A DNA stretch of 64,000 bases from Desulfuromonadales bacterium (GCA_030145195.1 JAQYVY010000007.1:1-64000); one strand, 5' to 3'. Shown: positions 26,962 through 36,282, numbered from the stretch's first letter. Made by a program: numbers and translations. The notes: a model not told the origin generated them from the sequence alone.

Positions 26962-27106
26962 GAGTTGTCCCCCGACCTCGAGAGGTGATGAATTAACCGG
27001 TCGCTTGTTTCTCAGGCCTTGCCACGAGATGACCGTCAGGTCATAATGGGAACGAGCCGTCCGATTATAGACGGTTCGTGACTTTAATGAACCAAGGAGA
27101 TGATTT

Positions 27107-27331
27107 ATGGCGTTCAACTTGAAAACCCGCATCTGGCAGACCGGTTCTCTTGACTGGTGGGCCATGCTTGATAATGAGGATGTATATATCGGCTGTCGTG
27201 AATTCCCTTTGCCTCCAGAAGAGGGCGACGAGTGGCATGTTAAGAAAACCGGAGATCTCTTCAAAATCGTTGACGGTGAGGTTCGCAAGGTCGGTAATCG
27301 ACCCTTCCCGATCGAGCCGTGGATGGAATGA
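27107..27331 (+). CDS. small Trp-rich protein of unknown function
   Basis: 74 residues, beginning MAFNLKTRIWQTGSLDWWAM and ending IEPWME. AAGGAG is well placed upstream and the stop overlaps the next start (ATGA), so it is very likely expressed together with the hydrolase. I recognise no motif; there is no signal peptide or membrane span. Confidence 0.7.
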   Translation: MAFNLKTRIWQTGSLDWWAMLDNEDVYIGCREFPLPPEEGDEWHVKKTGDLFKIVDGEVRKVGNRPFPIEPWME

Positions 27332-27942
27332 TTGCGGAAATCGTCCAGATCCCGGTTGCTGGTACGGATAACTTCTCCTACCTGGTAATCTGCCCACAGA
27401 CCGGCAAGGCCCTCGGTGTCGACCCGGGGATGTCACCGGAAAGTCTGTTGAGTATCATCCGTAGCCGTGATCTGTCACTGCAATTTCTGGTCAATACGCA
27501 TGGTCACCCAGACCATATTGCAGGCAATGGCGAGGTTCTCAAAGCAACCGGAGCCAAGCTGGCGGCGAATCTGCTTGATGTGCCGGGCGCGGAGATTGCT
27601 CTGGGCGAAGGCAGCCAATTGCAGGTTGGTACGATCACGGTCGATGTTTTACATACGCCGGGGCACACGCCGGGTTCGCTGGCGTTTAACCCGCCGGGCG
27701 CGCTGATTACCGGCGACACGCTCTTTGTGACACGCTGCGGGCGGGCAGATTTCCCTGGCAGTGATCCGGCAGCGCTCTACCACAGCCTGTTGCGCTTAGC
27801 CGCTTTCCCTGCGGAGACACAAGTCTTCCCTGGCCATGACTACGGGCCAAAGCCGCACTCCACGATTGCTTTTGAGCGAGAGCACAACGAGTATTTGAAG
27901 TGCCCAAATCTGGAGAATTTTCTCGAGCTGAGAATGGGATAG
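27328..27942 (+). CDS. metallo-beta-lactamase-fold hydrolase, glyoxalase II / ETHE1-like
   Basis: 204 residues from the ATG that overlaps the previous stop. The metal-binding THGHPDH motif is near residue 55, HTPGHTPGS near 110, GDTLFVTRCGRADFPGSDP near 130 and VFPGHDYGPK near 170, so all ligand positions of a binuclear hydrolase are present. The CGRADFPGSD stretch resembles persulfide dioxygenase or glyoxalase-II-like proteins that act on thiol conjugates. The exact substrate cannot be read from sequence. Confidence 0.88.
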   Translation: MIAEIVQIPVAGTDNFSYLVICPQTGKALGVDPGMSPESLLSIIRSRDLSLQFLVNTHGHPDHIAGNGEVLKATGAKLAANLLDVPGAEIALGEGSQLQVGTITVDVLHTPGHTPGSLAFNPPGALITGDTLFVTRCGRADFPGSDPAALYHSLLRLAAFPAETQVFPGHDYGPKPHSTIAFEREHNEYLKCPNLENFLELRMG

Positions 27943-28046
27943 TACCGCTTTTGGAAAAGCCTCAGGACCAATGTCCGTATCAAGCCAACAAGACGTCTTA
28001 AAGAGTCTTGGGACAGGGGATAATCACTTCTGAAACAGCGCGTAAC

Positions 28047-28349
28047 TTACTTGGCGTCCTCTTCTTTCGGCAAATAATCCTCTCTTACAGGTGAAAACAC
28101 TTCTATCGCAACTGCCGTTTCGAGAATTTCTGCGCCATGTTCCACGCCACCAGGAACGCACCAACTATCACCTGGCACGACATTATATTCTTCGGTTCCA
28201 ATTGTGAGTCGAATATGTCCTGTTATGAGGTAGCCGGTTTGTTCGTGCGGATGGACATGTTTAGGCAACTGACGGCCTTTCTCCAAAATAAATTCGGTCA
28301 TCAGTGTTTTTTCACCATGGACAAGCGTCTTTTGCTCAATACCAGCCAT
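28047..28349 (-). CDS. cupin-domain protein
   Basis: About 100 residues from the ATG at 28349 (MAGIEQKTLVHGEKTLMTEF); in-frame starts at 28388 (ATG) and 28475 (TTG) are possible and no start has a convincing ribosome binding site. A single cupin barrel: LPKHVHPHEQTGYLITGH gives motif 1 metal ligands and PGDSWCVPGGVEHG motif 2. Such small cupins bind a metal and may be enzymes, isomerases or ligand sensors. Function unknown. Confidence 0.7.
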   Translation of the reverse strand: MAGIEQKTLVHGEKTLMTEFILEKGRQLPKHVHPHEQTGYLITGHIRLTIGTEEYNVVPGDSWCVPGGVEHGAEILETAVAIEVFSPVREDYLPKEEDAK

Positions 28350-28472
28350 TACTGATTTATACCCATTGCTGCTGTTTTTCCGAAACATGAGGAAAGCCTT
28401 TCCCGTTAACCATGTTGATGGCGCCGATTTCAGGCTGGTTGTTATTGGACCGCCATTGTTTTGATTAGAGCT

Positions 28473-28518
28473 CAAAAAAGAACGCCCCGCTCTTTCTTGA
28501 TGACGAAAAGGGCAGGGC
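28473..28518 (-). terminator. terminator after the prmA-rsmE-zinc ribbon genes
   Basis: GCCCTGC...GCGGGGC stem with one mismatch, then GTTCTTTTTT on the minus strand. It lies just beyond the zinc-ribbon gene and overlaps the longest possible cupin start. Confidence 0.6.
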
Positions 28519-28556
28519 TGAGGCTTTGATTCTGTCGGCTTAGAATTCTCGCTATG

Positions 28557-28943
28557 CTAGAAAGAGAATTCTGAGCCTTTTTCTGACTTATCATCCGCAG
28601 CGAAGTTCGTTGCGAAGTCATCGGCCGGGACAGATTCAGCGTCGACACCGAACGGCTGGTCTATGCTGATATTGGCATTCTCTTCGTCAAGCGGACTGTC
28701 GGCAACACCTTGGCCCTCTGCCTCTTCGAGAAAATCGAAACCGAAATCGCCGCTAGCCTCTTCACTGACATCGGGTTCTGGCACAGCGTCTGCGGTTACC
28801 GCTTCCACGGTTGCGACCGCATGACCAGGGGAGAAGAACCCTTTCAGGTTAAACTTCGCTTTGTGTTCGGCCAAACTCTGACCACACTTCTTGCAATCGT
28901 CCAAGTGTTCAAAGCTATGATACCCGCATTTAGGACACTTCAT
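28557..28943 (-). CDS. zinc-ribbon protein with acidic tail
   Basis: 128 residues. The N-terminus MKCPKCGYHSFEHLDDCKKC carries two CxxC pairs, forming a zinc ribbon, with GQSLAEHKAKFNLKGFFSPG after it. The remaining 80 residues are acidic and low in complexity (EEASGDFGFDFLEEAEGQG), likely disordered. The ATG overlaps the rsmE stop (ATGA) and GAGGAG precedes it. Role unknown; a scaffold or regulatory role is plausible. Similar short proteins follow rsmE in related genomes only as far as I can recall. Confidence 0.75.
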   Translation of the reverse strand: MKCPKCGYHSFEHLDDCKKCGQSLAEHKAKFNLKGFFSPGHAVATVEAVTADAVPEPDVSEEASGDFGFDFLEEAEGQGVADSPLDEENANISIDQPFGVDAESVPADDFATNFAADDKSEKGSEFSF

Positions 28944-29722
28944 AACATCTCCTCGTGCTGGTTGAAATTTTCATTGGCAGGAGCCTGATGCCAATCGCCA
29001 TAAAGATACTGCAAAACGGGGGTCGCTGCCAAGCCCGCAGTTTCCGTGCGCAAAATCCGTGGTCCAAGATGCACAGCGTGGAAACCTGCGGCTGTAATCT
29101 GCACCATTTCCGCGGCAGAGAACCCGCCCTCTGGGCCAACCAGCAAGGTAACACCAACGGGAGAAGTTTCTGGCAGAGCGGCAGCAAGCGACCGGGATCC
29201 GGCCTCCCAAAGAACCAGTTTCAAATGACCGCTCTCTTGAGCCAAAACTTCAGGTAATGATTGCAGCGGTTGGAGTTGTGGCAGTACCGTACGCCGGCTC
29301 TGGCGGGCCGCTTCATTGATGATCCGCTGCCAACGTTGATTCCGTTTGACCAATCGCTCAGGCTTGGGCCTGGGAACGGCATGCTCCGTCTGTACCGGTT
29401 GAAAAGTGCAGACCCCCAGTTCTGTGCCTTTCTGCAGAATCAGATCGAACTTATCCCCCTTTGGCAAAGCCTGGATCAGCGTTATCGATAAACCGGTCTC
29501 GGGCTCTTGCCACCGCTGTAAGACTCTGGCTGTCGCGTGCTGTGCCTCGATCTGTTCAAGCCGAACCAGGCAACAAAGACCAGTGCCGTCAAGCAGCAGC
29601 AGTTCAGCTCCGGATTTAACACGCAAGACGTGACAGAGATGATGAAACGGCTCGCCGCAAAGACTGATTTTGTCTTCCCGTAGGAGGCCTCCGGAAATAA
29701 AGAACCGCAGGGGATCACTCAT
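28940..29722 (-). CDS. rsmE: 16S rRNA m3U1498 methyltransferase
   Basis: 260 residues from the ATG at 29722, which overlaps the prmA stop. RsmE methylates U1498 of 16S rRNA. The SPOUT knot is visible in LLVGPEGGFSAAEM and LGPRILRTETAGLAA, and GEPFHHLCHVLR is the typical N-terminal PUA-like part. It is second in a three-gene overlapping set, prmA-rsmE-zinc ribbon. Confidence 0.95.
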   Translation of the reverse strand: MSDPLRFFISGGLLREDKISLCGEPFHHLCHVLRVKSGAELLLLDGTGLCCLVRLEQIEAQHATARVLQRWQEPETGLSITLIQALPKGDKFDLILQKGTELGVCTFQPVQTEHAVPRPKPERLVKRNQRWQRIINEAARQSRRTVLPQLQPLQSLPEVLAQESGHLKLVLWEAGSRSLAAALPETSPVGVTLLVGPEGGFSAAEMVQITAAGFHAVHLGPRILRTETAGLAATPVLQYLYGDWHQAPANENFNQHEEML

Positions 29723-30635
29723 GGCGTCGATAGACGATGCAAGTCCACTCGTCACGGTGGTTTATAGCTGACAAGGTTAGGGGATAAACGGCAAAGCCAT
29801 CAAGAACTTGCTGCTCCTGTTCGATCAGAATCCCTGAAAGAATCAAAGTCCCTCCGGGCAATAGGTGTTCAACCAGTAACGACCCGAGGCGAAGGTTTTC
29901 TGCTGCCAGGATATTGGCCAAGACCAGGTCGTAGCTTCCCGGAATCTCTTCTAGAGATGAATCGGTAATGCAAATTTTTTCGGTTAGGTTGTTCTGCTTT
30001 ACGTTGTCGGTTGCAACCTGGCACGACACCTCATCGATATCGCAGGCCATGACAGTTTCTGCGCCCAAGGCTGCTGCGGCCATAGCCAGAATACCCGAAC
30101 CGGTGCCTACATCCAGAATCCGTTGCGGTGGCTTGCTGCCATCAAAAAGTTCTGCCAGCGCATCGAGACAGAGACCGGTGGTCGCGTGGGTGCCAGTACC
30201 AAAAGCCTGACCCGGGTCGAGGGTCAAAACGACCTCGTCACCAACAACCCGGTGTTCGATCCAGGAAGGATGTATGAGCAGACGCCGTCCGACCTTGAAT
30301 GGGGGGAAGTGCTGCTGCCAGTCACTGGCCCAGTCATGGTCAGCCAATTCCCGATAGTCGAAACGTGGCTGGGCAAGCTCTGGGTAAATTCCCGCCAACG
30401 CCGACAACTGTTCGCTGACAATTCGACAGAGCTGCTCGGGATTCTCTGGGTATGGAAAGTAAGCGCGAACCATCGGATCGTTGCCAAGCTTTTCGGGCGC
30501 AGGGGCAACGAAGGTGTCGAGGGACTTTTCAGCTGCAATCACTCCGGTGCAGCCGAGTTCCGTTAGACTCTGACTCACCAGGTCAACCGCGTGATCGGGC
30601 ACAGCGAGACGCATTTCCAACCATTTCTTTGTCAT
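29715..30635 (-). CDS. prmA: ribosomal protein L11 methyltransferase
   Basis: 306 residues. PrmA trimethylates ribosomal protein L11. The SAM-binding motif is ILDVGTGSGILAMAAAALGA near residue 165, with DPGQAFGTGTHATTGLCL before it and DLVLANILAAE (catalytic NxL type) after. Shared transcript with rsmE gives two translation-apparatus methyltransferases made together. Confidence 0.95.
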   Translation of the reverse strand: MTKKWLEMRLAVPDHAVDLVSQSLTELGCTGVIAAEKSLDTFVAPAPEKLGNDPMVRAYFPYPENPEQLCRIVSEQLSALAGIYPELAQPRFDYRELADHDWASDWQQHFPPFKVGRRLLIHPSWIEHRVVGDEVVLTLDPGQAFGTGTHATTGLCLDALAELFDGSKPPQRILDVGTGSGILAMAAAALGAETVMACDIDEVSCQVATDNVKQNNLTEKICITDSSLEEIPGSYDLVLANILAAENLRLGSLLVEHLLPGGTLILSGILIEQEQQVLDGFAVYPLTLSAINHRDEWTCIVYRRHE

Positions 30636-30843
30636 GTGGCCTGTTTAACCAAGTTTCTCAACGAATGCAACAGAAAATCTTGACCGGGCTCGATAACTTC
30701 TGGAATAATGAAACTACGCTTCTAATGAGCCAACGACCACCCATGAGAAAAAGGCACTTACTTGGATGGTACTGGATAGGCTTGGATGGGCTGTAACCCC
30801 ACGCACCTTCTCTGAGAAGACTCTTCATTAATCCATTTCATAG

Positions 30844-30871
30844 TTGCTTTTTCATTAGGCTCTGTTAGAAT
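30844..30871 (+). promoter_or_regulatory. promoter of the dikinase regulator
   Basis: TTGCTT and TAGAAT separated by 16 bases, 28 bases before the ATG. Confidence 0.6.
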
Positions 30872-30898
30872 TCACTGATGTTCTCATGAGGATTGGTA

Positions 30899-31705
30899 AT
30901 GCCTACAGTTCAGGTTATTTATCTGCTTTCCGATGCAACCGGCGAGACAGCCGAGAAAATGGTCATGGCTGCCCTGACTCAGTTCCGGGACAAACCGGCC
31001 CGATTGAAACGCATCAACAATGTTCGCACCAAGAATCAGGTTTATGAGGCGTTGGATGAAGCTCTCGATAACCAGGGCCTTGTGGTTTATACCATTGTCA
31101 ATCGAGATTTAGCGCAGTTGATTCATGATGAATGCGACAGTCTGGGGCTTATAAGTATTGACCTGTTAACGCCTCTGTTGATGAAGGTCGCCCACTGTTT
31201 CGGTCGTTCTCCCAAGGAAACACCGGGGTTGCTGCACGGTGTTGATGAGGCTTATTTTCGACGCATTGAGGCCATCGAGTTTACGGTCAAGCACGACGAT
31301 GGGCAGGAATCGCGCAACCTGCACAAAGCGGATATCGTCTTGGTTGGTATTTCTCGAACCAGCAAAACACCGCTTTCTATCTATCTGGCCCACCGGGGCT
31401 GGAAAGTTGCCAACATTCCGCTGGTCAAAGGTATCGATCCACCTGTTGAGCTGTTTGAAGTTGACCCTAAACGGGTGGCGGCACTGGTAATTGACCCACA
31501 ACGCCTGCTGGAAGTACGTGCGGCCCGGTTACGCAATCTGGGGCAGGACCCCAGGGCCGCTTATGCTGATTATGAAGAAATCGAAGAAGAATTAATCCAC
31601 GCCCGGAAGTTTTTCCGGGACAAACCTTGGGTCGTTATAGATGTTTCAAGTAAAGCAGTAGAAGAAACGGCCAATGAAGTCCTGGTTAAGCTGGGCTTAA
31701 AATAG
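30899..31705 (+). CDS. PEP synthase / pyruvate phosphate dikinase regulatory protein
   Basis: 268 residues from the ATG at 30899 (GAGG upstream; a TTG two codons earlier is less likely). This DUF299 family is a bifunctional ADP-dependent kinase and phosphorylase that switches a PEP-forming dikinase off and on. The P-loop-like [20 protein letters not shown] is near residue 150, and [19 protein letters not shown] is the N-terminal signature. With pckA in the same window it points to control of PEP supply. PpdK versus PpsA as partner cannot be decided. Confidence 0.93.
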   Translation: MPTVQVIYLLSDATGETAEKMVMAALTQFRDKPARLKRINNVRTKNQVYEALDEALDNQGLVVYTIVNRDLAQLIHDECDSLGLISIDLLTPLLMKVAHCFGRSPKETPGLLHGVDEAYFRRIEAIEFTVKHDDGQESRNLHKADIVLVGISRTSKTPLSIYLAHRGWKVANIPLVKGIDPPVELFEVDPKRVAALVIDPQRLLEVRAARLRNLGQDPRAAYADYEEIEEELIHARKFFRDKPWVVIDVSSKAVEETANEVLVKLGLK

Positions 31706-31771
31706 TTCTGATGTCAAAATTTATTGCAAAACAGGTTTAAAACTAGAACAAGCCAAAAAGGAGAAGTTGTG

Positions 31772-32443
31772 ATGCGAATTCTTGTGGTTGAAGACGAAAA
31801 AAAGGTTGCCAGTTTTATCCAGCGAGGCCTGGAAGGTGAAGGGTTTACTGTCGATTTGGCCAGTGATGGGGAAGAGGGTGTGGCCATGGGGAAACAGAAC
31901 AATTACGATCTGATTCTTATGGACATCATGCTACCGAAGATGGATGGCCTCAGTGCAATTAAGGCGTTGCGGGAAGAGGGTGTGCCCGCTCCGGTCCTCT
32001 GCTTGACCGCTAAAGATACAGTTGAAGATATTGTCGCCGGGCTCGACTCTGGCAGTGATGATTACCTGACCAAGCCGTTCGCTTTTGCCGAATTGCTGGC
32101 CCGGGTGCGTGCTCTGGTGCGGCGCGGAACTCAGGAGCGTGGTGCGGAAATCGTTTATGCCGATCTGAAGCTTGATCCGGTTGCACACAAAGTCTGGCGT
32201 GGTGATAATGAAATCGACCTGACCGCTAAAGAGTATGCTCTGCTCGAGTTTTTCATGCGCAACCCGGAGACAACCCTCACCCGGACCATGATTGCTGAGC
32301 ACGTCTGGGATTACACTTTCGACTCATTCACCAACATTATCGATGTGTACGTTAACTACCTGCGCAAAAAAGTTGATCGTGATTATACCCAGAAGTTGAT
32401 TCACACTGTTCGCGGTGTTGGCTACGTCCTTAAGGAGGATTAG
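31772..32443 (+). CDS. OmpR-family response regulator
   Basis: 223 residues from the ATG at 31772 (AAGGAG eight bases upstream). Receiver domain: VVEDEKKVASFIQRGLEGEG, phospho-Asp in LILMDIMLPKMDG, Thr in LCLTAKD and Lys in YLTKPFAFAELLARVRALVR. The C-terminal winged helix binds DNA: LTAKEYALLEFFMRNPETTL and VYVNYLRKKVD. It is followed two bases later by its kinase. The closest style is CusR/heavy-metal-type regulators, which is inference. Confidence 0.95.
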   Translation: MRILVVEDEKKVASFIQRGLEGEGFTVDLASDGEEGVAMGKQNNYDLILMDIMLPKMDGLSAIKALREEGVPAPVLCLTAKDTVEDIVAGLDSGSDDYLTKPFAFAELLARVRALVRRGTQERGAEIVYADLKLDPVAHKVWRGDNEIDLTAKEYALLEFFMRNPETTLTRTMIAEHVWDYTFDSFTNIIDVYVNYLRKKVDRDYTQKLIHTVRGVGYVLKED

Positions 32444-32445
32444 CT

Positions 32446-33906
32446 TTGACCGTATCGCCATTTCGGTCCATTCGGGTCCGCCTAACATTTTGGTACGCAA
32501 TGACACTGGCTGTCATCCTGGCAGTCAGTGCTCTTTTTTCCTACCATTATTTTTCGCATAACCTCAAAACACAGATCGACAAGGAGGTGCATGAAATTGC
32601 CCACCTCCTTGACCAGCATCGCGACGAGATTATTTCGAACCAAGATCAAGCCATCAATTGCGATGGGCTACAAAACCTGACACACCATTACAACTGGGGC
32701 GCTTATGTGTTACTGCGTGATTCCAGCCTGCAACTTGTTTGCACCTCGGACAATATGCTGGACCGGGAGCTTCCATTCGGTCCAGTTGCTCGGCAACAGG
32801 TCCGCTGGCTGAATGAGCACCTCGAGACGATTGAGTTGGAAGGTGCTGGGCAACTACGACTCCTCTCCCATCCGCTGATTGAAAATGATCGTCTGATCGG
32901 TATCATTCAGGTTGGCCAGGAACTCGGACCGCTCCAGAATACCATCGAAGAGCTACGGTTGATTTACCTGGTCGTTGGCCCTTTTGCCATCTTCTGGCTC
33001 TGCCTCGGTTGCTGGTTCCTCGCCGAAAGAGCTTTGGCGCCGATTGTTGAGGTCACTGAAGCGGCCCAGAGCATCACCGCCGACAACCTTTCACGGCGTC
33101 TGCCGATGGGGCATTACCGCGACGAATTGTCGCAAATGGTGATTTGTCTTAATCAGATGCTTGACCGCCTCGACAAATCTTTCCGCCGAGTTCGACAGTT
33201 CTCCGGCGACGCCTCACATGAGTTGCGCACGCCTTTAACCATTCTGCGCGGGGAGACGGAAGTAACCTTGCGTTGGGCCAAAACACCAGAAGAATTCCGC
33301 GACATGCTCCGTTCCAACATGGAAGAGATCGATCGCATGGAACGGATCATCGAGAGCTTGTTAACTCTGGCCAAAAGTGAAGTCGGCGAATTGAAGCTGG
33401 AGATAAAAGAGCTCAGCCTGAGCGATTTGGTTCAGGAGCTTTATCTGCAAAGCCAGATCCTGTGTGAACCAAAAAACATTGATGTACAACTTGTCCTCAA
33501 AGTTGAGGAAGAGATTCGGATTCGTGGCGACGAACTACGATTACGGCAGATGTTCCTCAATATAATTTCCAACGGCATCAAATATTCTCGGGAAGAGGGC
33601 CGTCAGGAGATTGCGCTGACGATTGAAGACACCTTTGCCAGAGTCGATATTATCGACACCGGAATCGGTATCTCTAGCGAACACTTGCCCCATATCTTTG
33701 ATCGTTTCTACCGGGTTGACAAAGCACGCAATCGCCTGGACGGGGGCACCGGGCTTGGCCTGGCGATTGTTAAATGGATCGCAGAAGCTCATGGCGGCAG
33801 CATTTCCGTGACCTCAAAGGTAGACCAGGGCAGCACTTTTACTATCCGTCTCCCGATCAAAGGCCCAGTCGAGGGGGCCCACCCCAAATCAACTTTTCTT
33901 GAATAA
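32446..33906 (+). CDS. sensor histidine kinase, CusS/HAMP type
   Basis: 486 residues starting with TTG, supported by AAGGAGG eight bases upstream. One membrane span near residue 15-35 (MTLAVILAVSALFSYHYF), a periplasmic domain to about residue 175, a second span (LIYLVVGPFAIFWLCLGCWF), HAMP, a HisKA dimerisation helix with FSGDASHELRTPLTILRGE, and an ATPase domain with N box NIISNGIKYS, G1 DTGIGIS and G2 GTGLGLAI. Partner of the OmpR-type regulator just upstream. The signal is unknown. Confidence 0.95.
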   Translation: MTVSPFRSIRVRLTFWYAMTLAVILAVSALFSYHYFSHNLKTQIDKEVHEIAHLLDQHRDEIISNQDQAINCDGLQNLTHHYNWGAYVLLRDSSLQLVCTSDNMLDRELPFGPVARQQVRWLNEHLETIELEGAGQLRLLSHPLIENDRLIGIIQVGQELGPLQNTIEELRLIYLVVGPFAIFWLCLGCWFLAERALAPIVEVTEAAQSITADNLSRRLPMGHYRDELSQMVICLNQMLDRLDKSFRRVRQFSGDASHELRTPLTILRGETEVTLRWAKTPEEFRDMLRSNMEEIDRMERIIESLLTLAKSEVGELKLEIKELSLSDLVQELYLQSQILCEPKNIDVQLVLKVEEEIRIRGDELRLRQMFLNIISNGIKYSREEGRQEIALTIEDTFARVDIIDTGIGISSEHLPHIFDRFYRVDKARNRLDGGTGLGLAIVKWIAEAHGGSISVTSKVDQGSTFTIRLPIKGPVEGAHPKSTFLE

Positions 33907-33960
33907 TTATCAGGACAGCCGTCGGCGGTAAATCAACTTTGTCTTTTCAGAGACTCTTTG

Positions 33961-33980
33961 CACTGTGCAATTGCACAGTG
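33961..33980. promoter_or_regulatory. 20-bp perfect palindrome upstream of the NarX-like kinase
   Basis: CACTGTGCAATTGCACAGTG reads the same on both strands and ends 33 bases before the ATG of the kinase. It is a candidate binding site for a dimeric regulator, possibly the response regulator of this system; it has no T-tract and is less likely to be a terminator for the upstream gene. Confidence 0.5.
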
Positions 33981-34012
33981 TTCTACGCACTCTTCTGTGA
34001 TACTTTTGAAGG

Positions 34013-35386
34013 ATGAGACTTGCACTAAAACACCAGATAATCATGGCCCCTGCTGCGGTCCTTTGCATGATGACTCTCTTGCTTGGTTTCCTGCAGTACA
34101 CCTACTGGGACATGTCACTCAAGCGGCAACAGGCCCAAAACCTTAAAACCGCTTATATTTCGCTGGCGGAAGCAGAGATGGCGGCCCAGCGAATGCAAAG
34201 CGTTGTAAACTTTCTATCCCAAGCGCAATCGCCAAACGTTCAATCCATTGAACAGATGACTGATCTGTATCTGCATCTGTCAGTGGCCATTGAACGGTTG
34301 CAGGACTCAACCCAGCTATCGGCATCATCTTTGAGTCTTATGCAACAAGGGGTTGCCGACCTGGACCCTGATCAGGGTTTTGAGCTGGAGCGATTTGACA
34401 CTGCTCTGGGGTTGTTACGACCGCATTTGAGGCAACTGCTCAATTCCTTAAACGAGAATCGTAATGACCTGAGCGACCTGCATCGTGTTGATATGGATGC
34501 GTTGGTAGCACAGACGACTTTCGTTTCGATCGTCGTTCTTGGTGTGGCAATTCTGGTCGGCATTTTGCTCTCATTGATGTTTGCCCGCAGGATTCTACAC
34601 CGGATTCAGGTCTTGTCCGATAGCGCCGAAAGAATTACCCGTGGAGAGTTCACCCCGCCGCCCGCCCCTGACCAGGTGCGTGACGAATTGGATGGCTTGG
34701 CCGTCTCCATCAATCAGATGACCGATCAGTTGTTCCGGGTGGTTTCAGCCGAAAAACTTCTCGAGGGTGCCGAGGAGGAACGGCGCCGCATTGCCATGGA
34801 CCTCCACGACCAGACCCTTTCAGACCTCTCTGCAGTGCAGCGCGGCATTGGGCAGTTGCGGGCGGCCTCATCCTGTGGCGAAGAAGCGCTAAAGATCGAG
34901 ACCGATCTACAGCGGGCCATAGGCAACCTGCGCCTGGTAATGGACGACCTGCATCCGCAAACACTTGACATCCTTGGTCTTCCCGCAGCGGTTGAATCTT
35001 TACTGTCCAAAGCCAGTGAACAGCCTGGAGCTCCCGAATGCCACTTTATGGCCGGAGACGGTGTTGCAGAAAGACCGCTCTCCCGTTTGACACAAGTCAC
35101 CCTTTATCGAATAGTCGTCGAAGCAATCAACAACGCCATTTGTCACGCCCATGCCACCTGTTTGGAAGTTAACCTGACCCTGCGCGGCGACAGCCTCGTA
35201 ATCGCAGTGGAAGATAATGGTCGTGGTTTCGACTATGTGCCTCAACCACCAACGGCCTCAGGAGGTCGGGGGCTGCATAATATTCAAGAACGCGCCCGAG
35301 CGATCGGTGCCAAGGCCAGTTGGCGCCACTCGCGTTTTTCTTCCGGCACCCGGTTTGAATTGGTGTTGCCGTCGAGTCTCGTGTGA
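34013..35386 (+). CDS. NarX-like sensor histidine kinase
   Basis: 457 residues. Two membrane spans (about 10-30 and VSIVVLGVAILVGILLSLMF near 170) enclose a helical periplasmic domain of about 140 residues like four-helix-bundle sensors. HAMP follows, then the HisKA_3 phospho-acceptor in RRRIAMDLHDQTLSDLSAVQ and an ATPase domain with INNAICHAHATC, VEDNGRGFD and GGRGLHNIQERA. The HisKA_3 type pairs with LuxR/NarL regulators, and one follows directly. The signal is unknown. Confidence 0.93.
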   Translation: MRLALKHQIIMAPAAVLCMMTLLLGFLQYTYWDMSLKRQQAQNLKTAYISLAEAEMAAQRMQSVVNFLSQAQSPNVQSIEQMTDLYLHLSVAIERLQDSTQLSASSLSLMQQGVADLDPDQGFELERFDTALGLLRPHLRQLLNSLNENRNDLSDLHRVDMDALVAQTTFVSIVVLGVAILVGILLSLMFARRILHRIQVLSDSAERITRGEFTPPPAPDQVRDELDGLAVSINQMTDQLFRVVSAEKLLEGAEEERRRIAMDLHDQTLSDLSAVQRGIGQLRAASSCGEEALKIETDLQRAIGNLRLVMDDLHPQTLDILGLPAAVESLLSKASEQPGAPECHFMAGDGVAERPLSRLTQVTLYRIVVEAINNAICHAHATCLEVNLTLRGDSLVIAVEDNGRGFDYVPQPPTASGGRGLHNIQERARAIGAKASWRHSRFSSGTRFELVLPSSLV

Positions 35387-35400
35387 AGGAGCTCTTGCCC

Positions 35401-36147
35401 ATGAAACCTTGTCATCTGGTTATAGCGGAAGACAATCCCAAGGATTTTGAATTCCTGAAGCAGATGGTTGCCGATTGGGAATATGATTGCCAGATCGAGC
35501 ATGCACCAGACGGCTTGATCGCTTTAGAACTGGCGCAAGCTTACGCAACACCACTGGTTATTAGTGATATTCAGATGCCACAAATGAACGGGGTCGATTT
35601 TGCCAAAGCGCTATGGGAGCTTAAACCTCAGGCCCGGATCGTGTTTTGGAGCCAGTTCAAAGACGAAATGTATGTGCGTGCCCTAGCCAAAGCCGTCCCG
35701 TCGGAAACGGTTTACGGCTATGTTCTCAAATCAAGTCCGCGTGAGAAGATTTCCGCCGCAATGGCCACGGTTCTCTTCGAAGAGCAGTGCTGGATTGATC
35801 CGGAAGTACGAAAGGTCCAGGGTCGTACCGGCCACAGCCAGACCGCATTGTCTGACATAGAATACGAAGCGTTGGTCGATATCTCTATGGGATTGACTGA
35901 CAACCTGATTGCTCAACGGCGTTATCTCTCTCGACGAGGGGTACAGAGCCGCCTGAATTCGCTCTACGGCAAATTGAGTCTGGATCTTGAGCAATTCCAT
36001 AGTGAGAAGGTTGGCGAGGCCTTCAACCTGCGCAACCGCGCAGTGGCGGTGGCAACGCGGCGCGGCCTGATTAATGCCTTTGAACTCGAACACGAAGAAG
36101 AAGAATTACAAGCCTGGTTAAAACGTTACAAGGCTGGGCTGGGCTGA
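35401..36147 (+). CDS. NarL/LuxR-like response regulator with unusual tail
   Basis: 248 residues from the ATG at 35401 (AAGGAG upstream, eight bases after a GTG option). Receiver domain: VIAEDNPKDFEFLKQMV, phospho-Asp in VISDIQMPQMNG and Lys in GYVLKSSPREK. The segment LSDIEYEALVDISMGLTDNL...IAQRRYLSRRGVQSRLNSLYGKLSL aligns with a LuxR helix-turn-helix but has lost several usual residues. About 50 further residues end in LINAFELEHEEEELQAWLKR and a basic tail. The last 29 codons were copied to 37084-37173. It is next to the small peptide operons, and control of them is a plausible inference. Confidence 0.88.
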   Translation: MKPCHLVIAEDNPKDFEFLKQMVADWEYDCQIEHAPDGLIALELAQAYATPLVISDIQMPQMNGVDFAKALWELKPQARIVFWSQFKDEMYVRALAKAVPSETVYGYVLKSSPREKISAAMATVLFEEQCWIDPEVRKVQGRTGHSQTALSDIEYEALVDISMGLTDNLIAQRRYLSRRGVQSRLNSLYGKLSLDLEQFHSEKVGEAFNLRNRAVAVATRRGLINAFELEHEEEELQAWLKRYKAGLG

Positions 36148-36174
36148 AATTTGAACGGTGCTCTGCAACAACAC

Positions 36175-36208
36175 AAAGGCCACACCTCTTCTCAGGGGTG
36201 TGGCCTTT
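36175..36208. terminator. bidirectional terminator, first unit
   Basis: A perfect 12-bp stem AAAGGCCACACC / GGTGTGGCCTTT. It separates the convergent response regulator and the first peptide operon. Confidence 0.85.
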
Positions 36209-36282
36209 GTCTGTTCTGTGCGGAGGTTTTCAACCCCCTCTTGCAGCCTGTACATTGATAGGCAGACAGACTGCTAGCATTC

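Noticed and set aside
30759-30792. Repeated CTTGGATGG words upstream of the dikinase regulator
   Set aside because: Only two short words, no symmetry; likely chance.
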